NCBI GenBank assembly: GCA_019722365.1
Contig: JADFUC010001275.1
Span: 1 to 64,000 of the forward strand
From: Lithospermum erythrorhizon
Lineage: Eukaryota > Streptophyta > Magnoliopsida > Boraginales > Boraginaceae
Direction of reading: 5' to 3'
Length of the DNA stretch: 64,000 bases
The stretch's first letter is position 1, and every line of letters begins with the position of its first letter. The notes under the pieces were generated by a model. It did no database searches and was not told where the DNA came from. It worked only from the letters and a program-made list of their open reading frames with translations. This document shows positions 11,712 to 22,129 of this stretch, piece after piece. Position numbers and translations under genes: made by a program.

Positions 11712-13482
11712 CAGATCCAATGATTTCCTCCTTATCTCCATCAGAAATAAGAAAGATAATCCACTTTGTACACTTTTCAAGTGTAATGCCAATAAAAATC
11801 CTTGCATTACTGAAACAGTTACTTTTTCTAGAAGTTGATCCTTGTATGAAGATGTTGGTAAAAAAAGGTCCCCTTGTGTATTGGTGAGTGGGGACTGACT
11901 GTGGGTCCACCAAATTGATCCTCAACTTGGCACTGAAAAACTTGTTTCCAATCCTTGATGAATAACCGTGATCTTGTAACAATTGTGGTTTGGTTGTAGG
12001 AACTATTGTTGTACACAATTTCGTTCATGTGAAGCCAAATACTCCAAAAAGCACAACTATTGAAAAAGAAGTCATATTTCAAAAAGGATTGTCTAGATTT
12101 GAATTTGCAGATAAGTTTAGAGATCAAAGAGTTGAAATTATGGTTTTCGGAAAGCATATTTTCAAATTTAAGAGTAATCCAAATCTATTGGATTTTAGGA
12201 CAAATGAGAATGAGATGTCAGACAGTTTCTAAATAAGAGTTACAAAATGGACAATTAGGATCAATTGAAATTCTTATTTTAGAGATTATATTATCTTTGG
12301 TAGGAAGTCTATTATGGATGGATCTCCATAGTAGAATTTTGCATTTTTGTGGAAAGGTTAACTTCCAAAGAAGTTGCCAAGCTCTTGGATTGACAAGGTT
12401 AAAGGTTGTAGGACAACAAGGATTGATTTTAAAATACTTATTAATATTGTTATAAATAGATTTAGTGTTGACAATCCCATTACTCCAAGAGATAACATCT
12501 ATACTATCATTCAAAGAGATTTTTAAAATATTACTACAAATAGAAGGTAGGAAAATGGACTATAAGAGTGGCAGTTTCCATTCTTTTCCATCTAAAGTCA
12601 AACTGTAAACTAAATCAGCCCAGAATTGAGTTTAAGTTCTTATTACATTAGGTGGAAAATTGAAAATTATTCTTTTCTTTCCGAATACTAGTATTACGAC
12701 CGATTTAACGATCTTAATATAATCATGTTTAAGCATTGATACCCTTTCCCTTGGACTTTTCCAAATAAATAGACTCATTTGACCTCTTTTTTAGAATTAG
12801 GAGAGTTAATAGACTTCCAGTTTTAGGCCACTTGTAAAACTTTAAAAACTAGCTGTTAAACATTTCTATAGCTAGACAGACTGCTTGAGTCTAGTAATTC
12901 TCCATTAATCTCTTAACTCTCCACTTCAATCTCTTAACTGCTACTTATAGAAATACCTAAATCATTTTAGGCCATACAACTATAAAAATACTTTTTAATA
13001 GAGGTTAAGACATTGATGGAGAGTAAATAGTAGATAAAGCTTTTTATTGCAAAGAGCAAAGAGAATGGGCGATATGGGATCACCATGTCTAAGACCGCAT
13101 GAAGACTTAAAGGGTTTCAAGGCTTTACCATTGACTAGAACTGAAAATTGAACCGTGCTAATAATTCTTTAATAAGATGAATCCAATGAGATGAGAATTT
13201 TAATTTTAAGAGAATAGCAAGTAAAAAATCTCAATTAACTTTGTCAAAAGATTTATTCATGTCAACTTTAATGGCTACAAGACCTTTTTTCTTATTTTTG
13301 GAAAGTTTAATAGTATGAATTAGTTATTGAGCCATAATAATATTGTCTGAAATGGAACGATCATGAATAAAACCATTTTGAAAAGGAGAAATTAAATTAT
13401 TAAGATGAGATTTTAATCTATTTACTAGTACCTTTGAGCCAATTTTGTAGATTACATTACATAAACCAATAGGCCTAAAATC
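11712..13482 (-). pseudogene. LINE (non-LTR retrotransposon) ORF2 remnant, minus strand
   Basis: Read on the minus strand, the upstream end (13521 down to 13324) encodes reverse-transcriptase motifs DFRPIGLCNVIYK, then VLVNRLKSHL and FQNGFIHDRSISDN, typical of plant L1-type ORF2. Nearer the 3' end (12514-12218) is a zinc-binding RT-associated domain: WQLLWKLTFPQKCKILLWR, RLPTKDNI, and CPFCN with the spacing of plant LINE tails. Below 12157 the frame continues as FFFNSCAFWSIWL and may run into an RNase H-like tail, but this is less sure. Intact, the protein nicks target DNA and reverse-transcribes LINE RNA. The central RT catalytic region and the endonuclease are missing or unreadable, and many stops interrupt the frame. 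Typical 5'-truncated plant LINE debris. Confidence 0.85.
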
Positions 13483-13638
13483 ACTACAAGAAAAATGGTT
13501 TGTTGTTACATGGCGTAACAAAAAAATACCTTTTGTGACGAAAATATTTATTATACCCGCGATTTAGTAACAAATGATATGTATTTATTCTGATTATAGA
13601 AAAAGTAAAGAGGTAATATTATTTGTTGTGTCTACTAG
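13483..13638. mobile_element. CACTA-like terminus or short CACTA-derived element
   Basis: Begins with CACTACAAGAAAAATGG (13483 on), the hallmark outer end of plant CACTA (En/Spm) DNA transposons. Short subterminal-like motifs follow (GTTACATGGCGTAAC is itself nearly palindromic; TTTTGTGACG). A weak opposite end, CTACTAGTG, stops at 13638, immediately before the gypsy LTR. I could not find a matching 3-base target duplication. It may be a miniature element or just one end left by deletion. It interrupts or abuts the LINE reading frame. Confidence 0.6.
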
Positions 13639-15255
13639 TGTAAAAACCGATATGACTCGTTAATTAAGAAATTAAAATGCAAGGTTATTAAATTGATTCA
13701 CAGTAAAGCTTTTAAACCATATTATTTAATAATACGATAATGTTAATGTTCGGGAGTTAGTTGTCGAGATAAGTAAAGCGAGAGTTATCGATCGAATTAA
13801 AATGTTCGGGTTTCACGGTTGTTCAATGAATCGACCCGACACATAATCGTCAGTAGGCCCGGCCGCGTCAAACCCGTTTCCCCTTCTTTGACCGTGCGTC
13901 TACCGGAGTTCCCCACTTTTTTATTTTTCTTCTTGATTTTCTCCACTCCGTTCCTCGAGCTTTGGACCTCGGAAGAACTTTTGAGCTTCCTACGTCATCC
14001 TCTTGATTCGAGGTAAAAGGTCCGATCTTGTTGAGTGTTTGTGAGTTAGGGTCGGGTTGACTTTTTGTTGAGTTTTTTGTATTTGAATTTTATTCTTCTG
14101 ATGATCGATTAGATTTAAGTTAGTTATTCTTGACTTGAAATTACCGTGTTTGATGTGGAATTTGTGGACGTTTTAAGTCGTTGACTTTTGGAATTTTGGG
14201 TTGAGCAGTTTTTATGAGATATTATTGATATAGTTATTATCACAGGCTTAGATTATGCATAGGAGATGACAATGTCGATATTTAGGGGTAGAAAGTGTTG
14301 TTATAGTTGAGTTGACTTTAGGTTGACTTTTTCTAAAATGTTGTTGAGTATAATTATGTTATTGGACTATTGTGATTGTTTTTGAGGTGAAATTATGAAT
14401 TATAAGTTGTTGGAGAATATATCTTGAAATTAGTTTTTAATAATATAAGATTTTTGTGAGGTAGTAAGTGAGGCTTTGGGATTAGAGGTTGTTAAAGCAG
14501 GCAATTAGTTGGAAAAGTTGAAAGAAATTTGGGTTGATTAAGGGTAATTTGGGAATGTTAGTAATTTGGATAAGGTATTGGCCGATTATGGGTTTTAGTT
14601 GCAGGAGTAGTTGAAATTCGCCATGTGGTGTCGTGAAACATAATTAGCAATATATAAATGCGTTTGTCAATTGTAACTAAGCAGGTTAAAAGTGAGGGAA
14701 TTTAATTAGGATAAAGGGTTAGAAATTGTTGCGAGTATTAATTATACTTTTCGGATGTTCTGTTAGGACTCGGAGCAGCGGGGAAAAGCGTGTGGATCCA
14801 TTATTTAGCAGTCGGCCCAGTGAGTGCTTATGCAAGGTGGGGATTGCTCGCTCGTTGTTACACTATTTATGTTTTGAAGCGAAGTATATTGTAATTGATT
14901 TTGGTATTGTAGGCGTGTTATAAACTTATCACAATGGAATATAGTTGTGAAATTGTGAAATGTTAGCTTGTATGGTGGTTATGTTAGATGCGTTATGGTA
15001 TAATTATGTTTGTAATGGTATTTATGTTTGAGTGTAGGTCCTTTGAGTATGTTTATGTTTGGGTGTATTCACGTTTAGTATGTTGTGTTATGGGCGTGTT
15101 GTGAGTATAATAATGTTTGAGTATAGGTTCTATCTGAAATTGTTTATATCGTGTATATTATGGATGCTACATTGAGATTATTGTGTGATGGTTGTATGTT
15201 GGTATTGTATGTGAAATTTGGAATTGTTGAATTGAGAATGTTTGGGATGATGTGG

Positions 15256-15395
15256 GGTGTTCGAAGGTGAGCTTTCACAGGAAAAGATATGATGATGTTA
15301 GGTGTTGAATGGGTGAGCTTTGCCGGGGAAAAAGGATATGTTATTGTTGGTGTTGAAGAGCGAAACTGTGGGGAAAAAGGATGGGATGTTATATG
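15256..15395 (+). repeat. Imperfect tandem repeat inside the gypsy LTR
   Basis: About three units of 45-48 bases, starting GGTGTT at 15256, 15301 and 15349, each with a GGTGAGCTTT- or GAAACTGT-like core and a GGAAAAAGGATATG-like segment. The minus-strand LTR copies carry different tandem units. Confidence 0.65.
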
Positions 15396-15607
15396 TGATA
15401 TTGCTATGGTTTCATTCTCGTAAGTTTATTTATTTTTTGTAGTATGAAGCGTCTTGTTGCGAGAAATTATCTTTGTTTTACTAGTTTGATTATGTGTTAT
15501 GAATCTTGAGTATGACATGTGAGTTAATATTAGTCTTATAATGTAGTAATATGTGTTGATGATGGTTATTTTTCTATGAAACCTTGAATAATTGACATTT
15601 ACGTATT

Positions 15608-15631
15608 GTATATATATATATATATATATAT
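15608..15631. repeat. (TA)n microsatellite
   Basis: Uninterrupted alternating TA run of about 24 bases within the gypsy LTR. Confidence 0.95.
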
Positions 15632-16151
15632 CTACTACCGTAAATCTATATGCTTTATTATTTTCATTTGGATGAACAAGTTATCATCGGGTGATTCGTT
15701 TCACTTGGTACATCGAAACACCCCTTCCCTTAAGATGGGCCAGATTACCATTTGTAGAAGCGGCAGAATTCGTGAGTGTCCGTTGACTTGCCAAATTGAG
15801 AAGCGGGTGGCTGGATCCTCAGCGGTCATCTTTTCTATTATTTTTGATGTATTCGGTTTTCATAATTTGTTTGAGTGTTGAAAAAATTGTAACTATTTTT
15901 GTGGAATATAAGCCAGAGACTTCGGTATGTGATGGAATTTTACACTTTGGTCTCTTGAAATTAGCGATGCACGATAGTTTAAACTGTGTTACAACATTTT
16001 GAATTTTCGGACCTAATACATTTATCAAACTATCGGGTTTATTGTAGTTTATCAAGCAATTGATTTTGTGTCGACCGTCGTATGGTGACTCGAGATATCT
16101 GAGTTGATGGCAATTTCGACTCTCAGTCTATTCGAGGCGGGTCGTTAATTA

Positions 16152-16163
16152 TAGTATCGGGCG
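16152..16163 (+). other. Degenerate tRNA primer-binding site of the plus-strand gypsy
   Basis: TAGTATCGGGCG followed by TAGGTTTAGG corresponds to TGGTATCAGAGC plus TTAGGTTT, the initiator-methionine tRNA site and leader start seen in this family. Its position matches the site at 46090-46100 on the other strand. Confidence 0.6.
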
Positions 16164-16245
16164 TAGGTTTAGGTTTTAAGCTGGGTTACGTAGTTATTAT
16201 TGACCTGCGCCGTCCCAGGTTTTGTAGAATTTTGTGTCGTAGATT

Positions 16246-17560
16246 TTATGAATATAAACTATTTTTATTTTTCTTTAAAGGTAGGCTAATACAGGGGATG
16301 CCACCGAGAGTTGAGTTCTTGTAGGATCGAGATCGTGGACCCGCTAGGGAAGTAGAGGTGCTTAAATTAGAGGCCCAGTGTTGGTAGGAGGTGATCTTTG
16401 GAAGAGCCGGGGTAGACTGAGGCGGGCAGGCTCGTGTGGAGCTAGAGGAAGGGGGCGAGGTGAGGGCAGTGTAGACCAGCCGGGTCCCGAGGGAGGAGGT
16501 GCATTTCCCGGAGGTCGAGTATGAGAGATTTTGGAGAGGCGTGGGAGTGGCACGGGCCCGGGACCGGACCAGTGGCACTCCGAGGCGGAGTCGAGACAGT
16601 GCTTCAAACCCAGTTTCCCCGAAGAAGGACACTTTGAGTTTCGTAGTGCCGCTGACGCGGAGGTTGCGATCCAAATTCATGGAGGCATTAGAGAATAAGT
16701 TCGATGGGTTTGGGGGATGAGTTGAAATTGGTTCTGGTCTTTGATTGCCGGGAGGAGCTAGAGTTGGTGGAACCCGTGTCACGAATTTGGTGGCTAGGGG
16801 TGAATCTGCAGATCACGTAGGTTAGATTGAGGCTGTTTAGGCAAAATTTTTTGTTTGGAGACTTCGTATGTATGCGATGGAGAGGGGAGTTGGTTCGAGA
16901 TCCGACAAGGGGAAGGGCAGTTGATGGGTATGAAGAGAGGTTTAGCGACTTGTCTTGGTTTGATTAAGGAGTGTACCCATTTTGAGCTACAGAGGATCTC
17001 GAGGTTTCATCAGTGAGATTCTGATTGAGAGAGGCGTCCTTGTTCAAGCACGGTTTCACCCGGTTGAGGGAATCACATTTCTGGTGGAGAGGGACATAGC
17101 GAGAATAAGTGAAAGAGGAAGGTCGATGTATTTGGGCTGAGGGGCCGTCTGTGATTCAGAGAACTTTGACGGCGCCGCCGAGGCGAGCCATTTCGATTAC
17201 TGCTTAATGCAATTCGACCCCAATTTTGGAGGCTTTACCGGCGCCTCGTGTACCTCCTAGAATGAGTGGTTTTCACGGTGGTATTTCGGGTGTTCGGCAG
17301 ATGTGCATGTTCAGTGTTATCAGTGTGGGCAGAGTGGGCCTGAGGCGAGAAGATTGTCGGCGCGGAGGGTGACGTGTTTAGATAATCGGCGGCCGGGCCA
17401 TTTGCAAATGTAATAATCACTTATGTAGATGCAGTGAAGCGACCAACGGTTTCGACACCGTTTAGAGGAGTGGATCTCGGGGTAGCCGAGGTGGGCCGGT
17501 TTGGGAGGCCGACAGTCGGGGCCGAGGATTTAATTAGTAGATCGGCGAGGTGTAGCGGGT
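16246..17560 (+). pseudogene. gypsy gag remnant
   Basis: Region between primer site and protease where gag is expected. It is G-rich and frames shift repeatedly. The RLVLV-type stretch at about 16900-17060, before glycine-rich sequence, is compatible with the end of the gag core. A decayed nucleocapsid knuckle region follows at about 17290-17420, where QCGQxGH-like and second-knuckle sequence would lie, but most cysteines are lost. Intact gag would form the particle shell and bind element RNA. The call depends on position more than on residues. A 178-codon antisense open frame here (16246-16782, minus) is a composition shadow. Confidence 0.5.
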
Positions 17561-17639
17561 AGCAGTATGAGTGGAGTTAGCACGGGCAGAGGACAGATTA
17601 ATGTAGTCACGCAGCGGAGGCCGCGGGATATTCGAGAAT

Positions 17640-18060
17640 GGTGGCGAACCACTATCTCGTGGTCTTGATGCTTTCAGCGTATTGTTTGATTAGACGCTGA
17701 CTCCTTTATATCTACGAATTTTGCTAAAAGCGTCTTTGGAGATTCTGAATATCGAGAGTACCTTTGATAATAATGGCGTCGGTGGGGAGGTCGGTTGGGG
17801 AGTAATTGAAATTTATAGAAATTGCCTCTTAAGTGTTGATAATCAGCATGTATTAGAAGTGGATCTATTAACCTTTGAGTTAGTGGATTTTGGCTTGATT
17901 TTGGGAATGGATTGTTTGGGGGAAAACACCGTGCGTAATAATTGTCACCCAAGTAAGGAGATTGTGTTTAAGCGATGGCTTTGAATTACGAGTTGTTGGG
18001 GGATAGGAGAGTTTTACCATCTTGTTGTTTGATCACGGTGTTTGAAGCTCGTAAGTTATT
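17640..18060 (+). pseudogene. gypsy aspartic protease remnant
   Basis: The open stretch 17721-17984 carries the strand and turn pattern of plant gypsy proteases and contains LILGMDCLG (about 17895-17921), equivalent to the conserved (I/L)LGMDWL block. The catalytic DSGATHSF-like motif should lie near 17690 but is destroyed by frameshift and stop. Intact protease would cleave the gag-pol polyprotein. The match is clear at the C-terminal block only. Confidence 0.75.
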
Positions 18061-18960
18061 GAACAAAGGGATATCGGGTATTTGGGTTGCAATAGCAGAC
18101 TTGAAGAAAGATGAGCCCTGGCAGAAAATGTCGGATTGAGAGGAATTCGAGGATGTGTTTCGAAAGATTTGCCGGGGTACACCTACGGGAGGCAGAGAGA
18201 GAATGAATTTTCGATCGAAGTGGTACCGGGGAGCGACTCCGATGCTCCCTACGGCGCGTCACGGAATGGCTCAATGAGTTGAAAGAGTTAGTACCTTGAT
18301 TCTGCGAGAGGTTGTTGGAAAAGGGATTTATAAGGCGGAGTTATTCTCGTAGGGTGCTCGATTATTGTTCGTCAAGAAGGATGGAGCGATGAGGCTTATT
18401 GATTACGGCGGTTGAACAAAGTGACTATTAAACGGTCACGCTTTGCCAAGGTTGAAGTGATCTTTTTTGACAGCTGAGATCGAAAGCCTTTTTCAAAAAT
18501 TGATTTGAGATGCGGATATCACCAATTGAGATTAAAGGAAGATGATATATCAAATCATTGCTGAGCAGAGATACGAGGCGCTATGAGTTCTTGGTGATGC
18601 GTTTAGGTTGACAAATGCAGCTGACTTCATGGACCTGATGAATTGTGTTTCGAGGAGTTCTTGGATAGGTTAAATTAGTTGTATTTAGATTGACATCTTA
18701 ATCCTACTCCCCAGAGTGTGTTTGGAGCATGATGGCGTTGAGAGAAAATGTTAAATCTTCACGAATTAAAACAGTTTAATACATAAAGTTTTCAAAGTGT
18801 GAATTTTGGTTGGGAAGGTACAATTCTTGGGTCATGTTATCTCGGTAGTATGGAGTGTGGACCCTAAAAGGTAAGACGGTGATGAATTAGGAGAGAGGCA
18901 CTTGAAGTGTGAGGTGGTTCTTGGGTTTAGGCAGATATTGAAAGATTCATACAAGACTTT
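18061..18960 (+). pseudogene. gypsy reverse transcriptase remnant
   Basis: Identifiable pieces in order: EEFEDVFRK and a GTPT-containing segment (18135-18190); LFVKKDGAMRLIDY (about 18364-18410); SKIDLRCGYHQLR (about 18492-18533); a degenerate L-V-MPFGLTNA-type segment (18590-18650); and a C-terminal QFLGHV-like segment (about 18825). The YIDDIL catalytic site falls in a scrambled stretch and cannot be read. Several frameshifts separate the blocks. Intact, it copies element RNA to DNA from the tRNA primer. Confidence 0.85.
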
Positions 18961-19670
18961 TAGTTGATGTTGCTCAGATGACTAAGTTGACAAGGAAGGG
19001 TATACCATTTGTTTAGAGCGAGTGTGATACTGTTTCAATAGTGAAGAGAGGAGATTGACTCTGGCGCTGATGTTAGTACACGTCGAGGAGCAGAGGTATG
19101 TGGTCTGACGTGCTTCGCATTAGGGGTTAGGTTGCGTATTGATTCGAATGGGAAGGTAATCGCATATCTTCTCGGCTTGATTGAAGAATCATGGAGAATT
19201 ATCCACCCGTGATTTGGAGTTGGCAGCGATTGTTTTCGGCTTTGAAAATTTGCAAAGCCTTCTTTGTATGGGGTTAAATGCGAGATATTCTGAGACGAGA
19301 GTTTGAAGTATCGCCGCGGCCAGGGGAGTTGAATTTGAGGCAGCGAAGTGGACCGAGGTTTACAGTGACTACGATCGGCGATTGAATATCATAGGAAAGC
19401 AAAATGTAGTGGCCGAATGCCTTAAGCGAAAAAGGAAAGTGAAAGAACCAAGAGGGAGTGAAGCAGTTAGGGTAAACTTTGAGGTTGGAGGTGATGGATC
19501 TTTGGTGGCCTATATGGAAGGTGAGACCCCGGTGTTGCTAGATAAAATAGGAGAGATGCAAAGAAAGTGAAAGTCTGGGGCACAGTCGAGGAAGGGGAAG
19601 AGGGAGGTAAACTGAGTTTACGGTGGGCGATGATGGTGTGCGTGTTTGGGAGGCGGTGGTTTGTGCGTGA
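18961..19670 (+). pseudogene. gypsy RNase H remnant and spacer
   Basis: Contains GLGCVLIRMGR-like sequence (about 19120-19160, two frames), STRDLELAAIVFGF (19203-19246), and after a frameshift DYDRRLNIIGKQNVVAECL (19371-19427). These match the gypsy RNase H order D/GLGCVL, THDLELAAVVF, and YHPGKANVVADALSRK. The charged, RK-rich sequence after 19430 is the usual linker to integrase. The domain would remove RNA from the RNA-DNA hybrid. Not functional. Confidence 0.85.
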
Positions 19671-20560
19671 CTTGGGCCTAAAGGGAGATCTTGGATGAGG
19701 CTCGCGATGCTTTAAGTATAATAAATGGGAGTGCAGTATTTAAGGGAGGAGAACTATTGGTGGTGGGAATGAAGAAAGAAATTAGCGATTTTGTAGCGAG
19801 GTGTTTAATTGTCAGCAGTCAGATTGACCATAATAATCCCTTGAGGGATTATCTGACATTCTGGAAATGCACACAGATGGGCGTGAGAGAAGATCACCGT
19901 GGACTTTGTGTTTGGGCCAGAAAAATCGGCGGAAAAGAAATCTGGGATTTGGGTAATTGTGGATAAAACTATGTCCCAAGACCCATTTCATTTTCTGCCT
20001 ATTAGCATGGCCAGATGGTGGAGAGTTGGCGAGATGTGCGTGGGCAGTGGACGGGAATTGCATTGGGGTCTTGGGAGGTATTGTTTTGGGATAGGGGATC
20101 TGAGGTTCGTTAAGATTTTGAGGGGAGGCTTCGAGGCGTGGGGACCGAGGTCCGTTTAGTCGTGCGTTTGCGTCCCGCCAGCGGACCCGGATTGCTCAGA
20201 AGAGCGATTCAAACGTTGGAGGACATGCTGCGAGCTTGTGTGTTGAGTTTCTTTGGTAGTTGGGATGAGGAGTTGCGAAAATGGAGTTTGCTATAATAAC
20301 AGTTTTCAAGCTAGCATTGGGATGACACCGTTCGAAGCTTTGTGCCGGAGGTGTAGGACTCCGATATGTTGGAATGAGGTAAGGGAAAGGAAGATTTATG
20401 AGTCTCGGTTGGTGGAAAGTTCGGAGTAGAGAGTGTAAAGTGATCTGACAACATTTGAGGGCCAGTGCAGGATAGGCAAAGAAATCGTCGTCGACATCAG
20501 TAGATTTGTCGTTCGAGGTGGGTGACCCAGTAATTTGAGAATAAATTGATTTGGATGTCA
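19671..20560 (+). pseudogene. gypsy integrase remnant, 3' truncated
   Basis: Shows the integrase zinc-binding region (DEARDALSI, then GMKKEISDFVARCLIV at about 19766-19815), the catalytic core start (WVIVDKTMSQDPFHFLPI, about 19950-20005), and the conserved IQTLEDMLRACVL block (20207-20245), followed by SFGSWDEEL and TPFEALC-like pieces up to about 20345. Frameshifts separate them. Intact integrase would insert the cDNA; chromoviruses carry a C-terminal chromodomain, which is not seen here because the element stops near 20560. Confidence 0.85.
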
Positions 20561-21031
20561 AGTGTTTGATAAAATGCTCAAATGAATTAAGTTCTCCTTT
20601 TGAAGAAATAACATTTAATTCTCTAATTATTGGGTTTTTGGCATTTGATTGTTATAATCCAAAGTAGAGTACATTAGTTCTTTGTTAGAAGGTTTCATTT
20701 GACCTAATGTCTTTGGGAACAATTGAACAGAAATGTCAAAATACAAACATTGTATTTTGGCACCTACCTGATACTAACTATTGCCAAAACATAGAGAAGT
20801 GACTTCCAAACACGGAAGGAATATATTTACTCAATGCCATAGATTCCTGAGTCGAGTTCCAAAGTAGTTTTTGGTCTTTGAGCTGAAGGCATAATGGGCC
20901 TTGGTTAGAGAACTTTGGTTAAGTTGAAATTTATATTAATGTAGTGTGCCTTAAGTACTTGTATACTTGGACGATCAAATTGAAACAATATTGAAGGTTT
21001 TATTTTTTTATACTTCTTGTGCCTTTTGTAG
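20561..21031 (+). other. Probable intron of the WD40 gene fragment
   Basis: T-rich DNA starting where gypsy coding similarity stops and ending in a good acceptor context (TGCCTTTTGTAG, AG at 21030-21031). No upstream exon was recognised; it may have been lost at the gypsy junction. Confidence 0.5.
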
Positions 21032-21138
21032 CAATATTTGACCGTTCTGGTAGATACATTATCACTGGGTCAGATGATAGGCTGGTCAAGATTTGGTCAA
21101 TGGAAACTGCATTTTGTCTAGCCAGTTGTCGCCGTGAT
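21032..21138 (+). CDS. Exon of a plant BRWD-type WD40 protein (partial gene)
   Basis: Open frame reading AIFDRSGRYIITGSDDRLVK then IWSMETAFCLASCR, without stop or frameshift. This is a classic WD40 blade (GSDD...VKIW). Its wording matches the first propeller of plant bromodomain/WD-repeat (BRWD/PHIP-like) proteins, large nuclear chromatin-associated factors. An acceptor AG precedes it. The donor is GTGATG at 21134 or GTGATATG at 21139. The expected GHE after CR is changed to RD, so the 3' edge may be mutated. The next exon continues the same blade order. Only two exons of a much longer gene are seen, so this is a fragment, a pseudogene, or a gene whose other exons I cannot recognise. Confidence 0.75.
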
Positions 21139-21249
21139 GTGATATGTACTTGGATGCTATGGTAGTAAAATGGAATATGGAATTCAATTATTAGCTCAAC
21201 TCTACTCAGAGTCGAGTTTCTGATTCTCTAATTTAAATTTGTATTTAAG

Positions 21250-21327
21250 GGGGATATTACAAACTTAGCTGTCAGTTCCAACAATGTTATAGTAGCATCT
21301 GCTTCAAATGATTTCAGCATTCGTATT
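21250..21327 (+). CDS. Second exon of the BRWD-type WD40 protein
   Basis: Open frame GDITNLAVSSNNVIVASASN then DFSIRI, the continuation expected in plant BRWD proteins after the previous exon (GHEGDIT...LAVSSNN...ASASND). It has an acceptor AG at 21248-21249 and a consensus donor GTAAGC at 21328. Frame and splice sites are intact, unlike the surrounding retroelements, so decay is more recent or constraint persisted longer. The following exon (expected to start near VWRLPDG) is not found before the copia insertion at 21694. Confidence 0.75.
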
Positions 21328-21693
21328 GTAAGCATCTCACTTTCCATTACAATATTCATGTATATATATATAGTATAATTATTATTTTAGTTGTATTACG
21401 ATGAATGAACATCTATTTCAGTTTTAGAGATGATACATCAGTTGTCACAGCAGTTTAACTAAGCCCAGTTCATATCTATCAGCTTTTGTGTGAGTCTCAA
21501 CATTTTCTTCTTGTTTATCAGGTACAAATTTATTTGATAATTCTTTCTCAGTTTTTTCAGATATGTAGTTTTGTGTCTTCCCAATTTTATAAATTTAGTG
21601 ATGGCATTTTTATAAAATTGGGTACAGTTTATTTCTGTTCTTCTTTAGGCTTTTGTGATTGTTATGAGATGCAGCTAGGATAACGAAATTAAA
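21328..21693 (+). other. Intron-like DNA upstream of the copia insertion
   Basis: T-rich, with a TA-rich stretch near 21360 and short open frames of no similarity. It most likely continues the intron after the second WD40 exon. Confidence 0.45.
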
Positions 21694-21961
21694 TGAAATA
21701 CGAGGAAAATAAATACTTTGAAATTTAGCATTGTTTCTAACATTGTTAGGACTAATCATGAGCGGGCCTGGGAAAATTTCCATATAAATAGGGAAAAGCG
21801 ATTCTGATATTTGGTTGAAATAGTTGAAGTAATCTTCTTAAGAGTCTTTAAAGCTTGGTATTTGATGCATAAAATAAGCTTTATATCTTATCGTATAGAT
21901 ATAGGGTAAGATAAAGAAAAAATTCTTTATTCTACCCCGTGTGGTAGATTTACAGTCAGCA
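21694..21961 (-). repeat. 3' LTR of the minus-strand copia
   Basis: On the minus strand it starts TGCTGACTGTAAATCTACC and ends near CCTCGTATTTCA. It shares with the other LTR GAAATACGAGGAAA, GCGATTCTGATATTTGGT, GGTAAGATAAAGAA and TGTGGTAGATTT. Confidence 0.8.
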
Positions 21962-22129
21962 AACTGACAAATGCAAAATACTCATGAGATGTCGGATAAG
22001 CAGAGAAACTTCCCGAAGTGCACCGGATGTACGAAGTGCAGGATGTGCTCGGACGATGAAGCAGATGTCAAGATGCACCAGATGTGGGCTGCACTTTCGA
22101 GGCGTTGCAGGCCACGGGCAATGCGACTC

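Larger units (their letters stand above)
13639..16151 (+). repeat. 5' LTR of the plus-strand gypsy (about 2.5 kb)
   Basis: Starts TGTAAAAACC beside the CACTA-like piece and ends just before the primer site. The last 120 bases (TGGTGACTC, GAGGCG, GTATCGGGCGTAGGTTTAGG) correspond to the reverse complement of 46085-46190, which fixes the inner edge. Recurrent GTTGACTTT motifs match the AAAGTCAAC motifs of the minus-strand copies. Contains the imperfect tandem units at 15256-15395 and a TA microsatellite. Confidence 0.65.
13639..20560 (+). mobile_element. Ty3/gypsy element, plus strand, 3' truncated
   Basis: The order is long LTR, primer site, gag, protease, RT, RNase H, integrase, which is the Ty3/gypsy order. 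Leader and LTR resemble those of the minus-strand copy at 39.9-48.8 kb, so both belong to one family. The aspartic protease LILGMD block, RT KKDG and integrase IQTLEDMLRACVL motifs fit the chromovirus (Tekay/Del-like) group; that lineage is inference. Every domain contains stops and frameshifts. Sequence changes at about 20560 to AT-rich intron-like DNA with no 3' LTR, so the element is truncated. Confidence 0.8.

Noticed and set aside
16246..16782. 178-codon open frame on the minus strand
   Set aside because: Antisense to plus-strand gypsy gag; proline/serine-rich low-complexity translation, a shadow of G-rich gag DNA.
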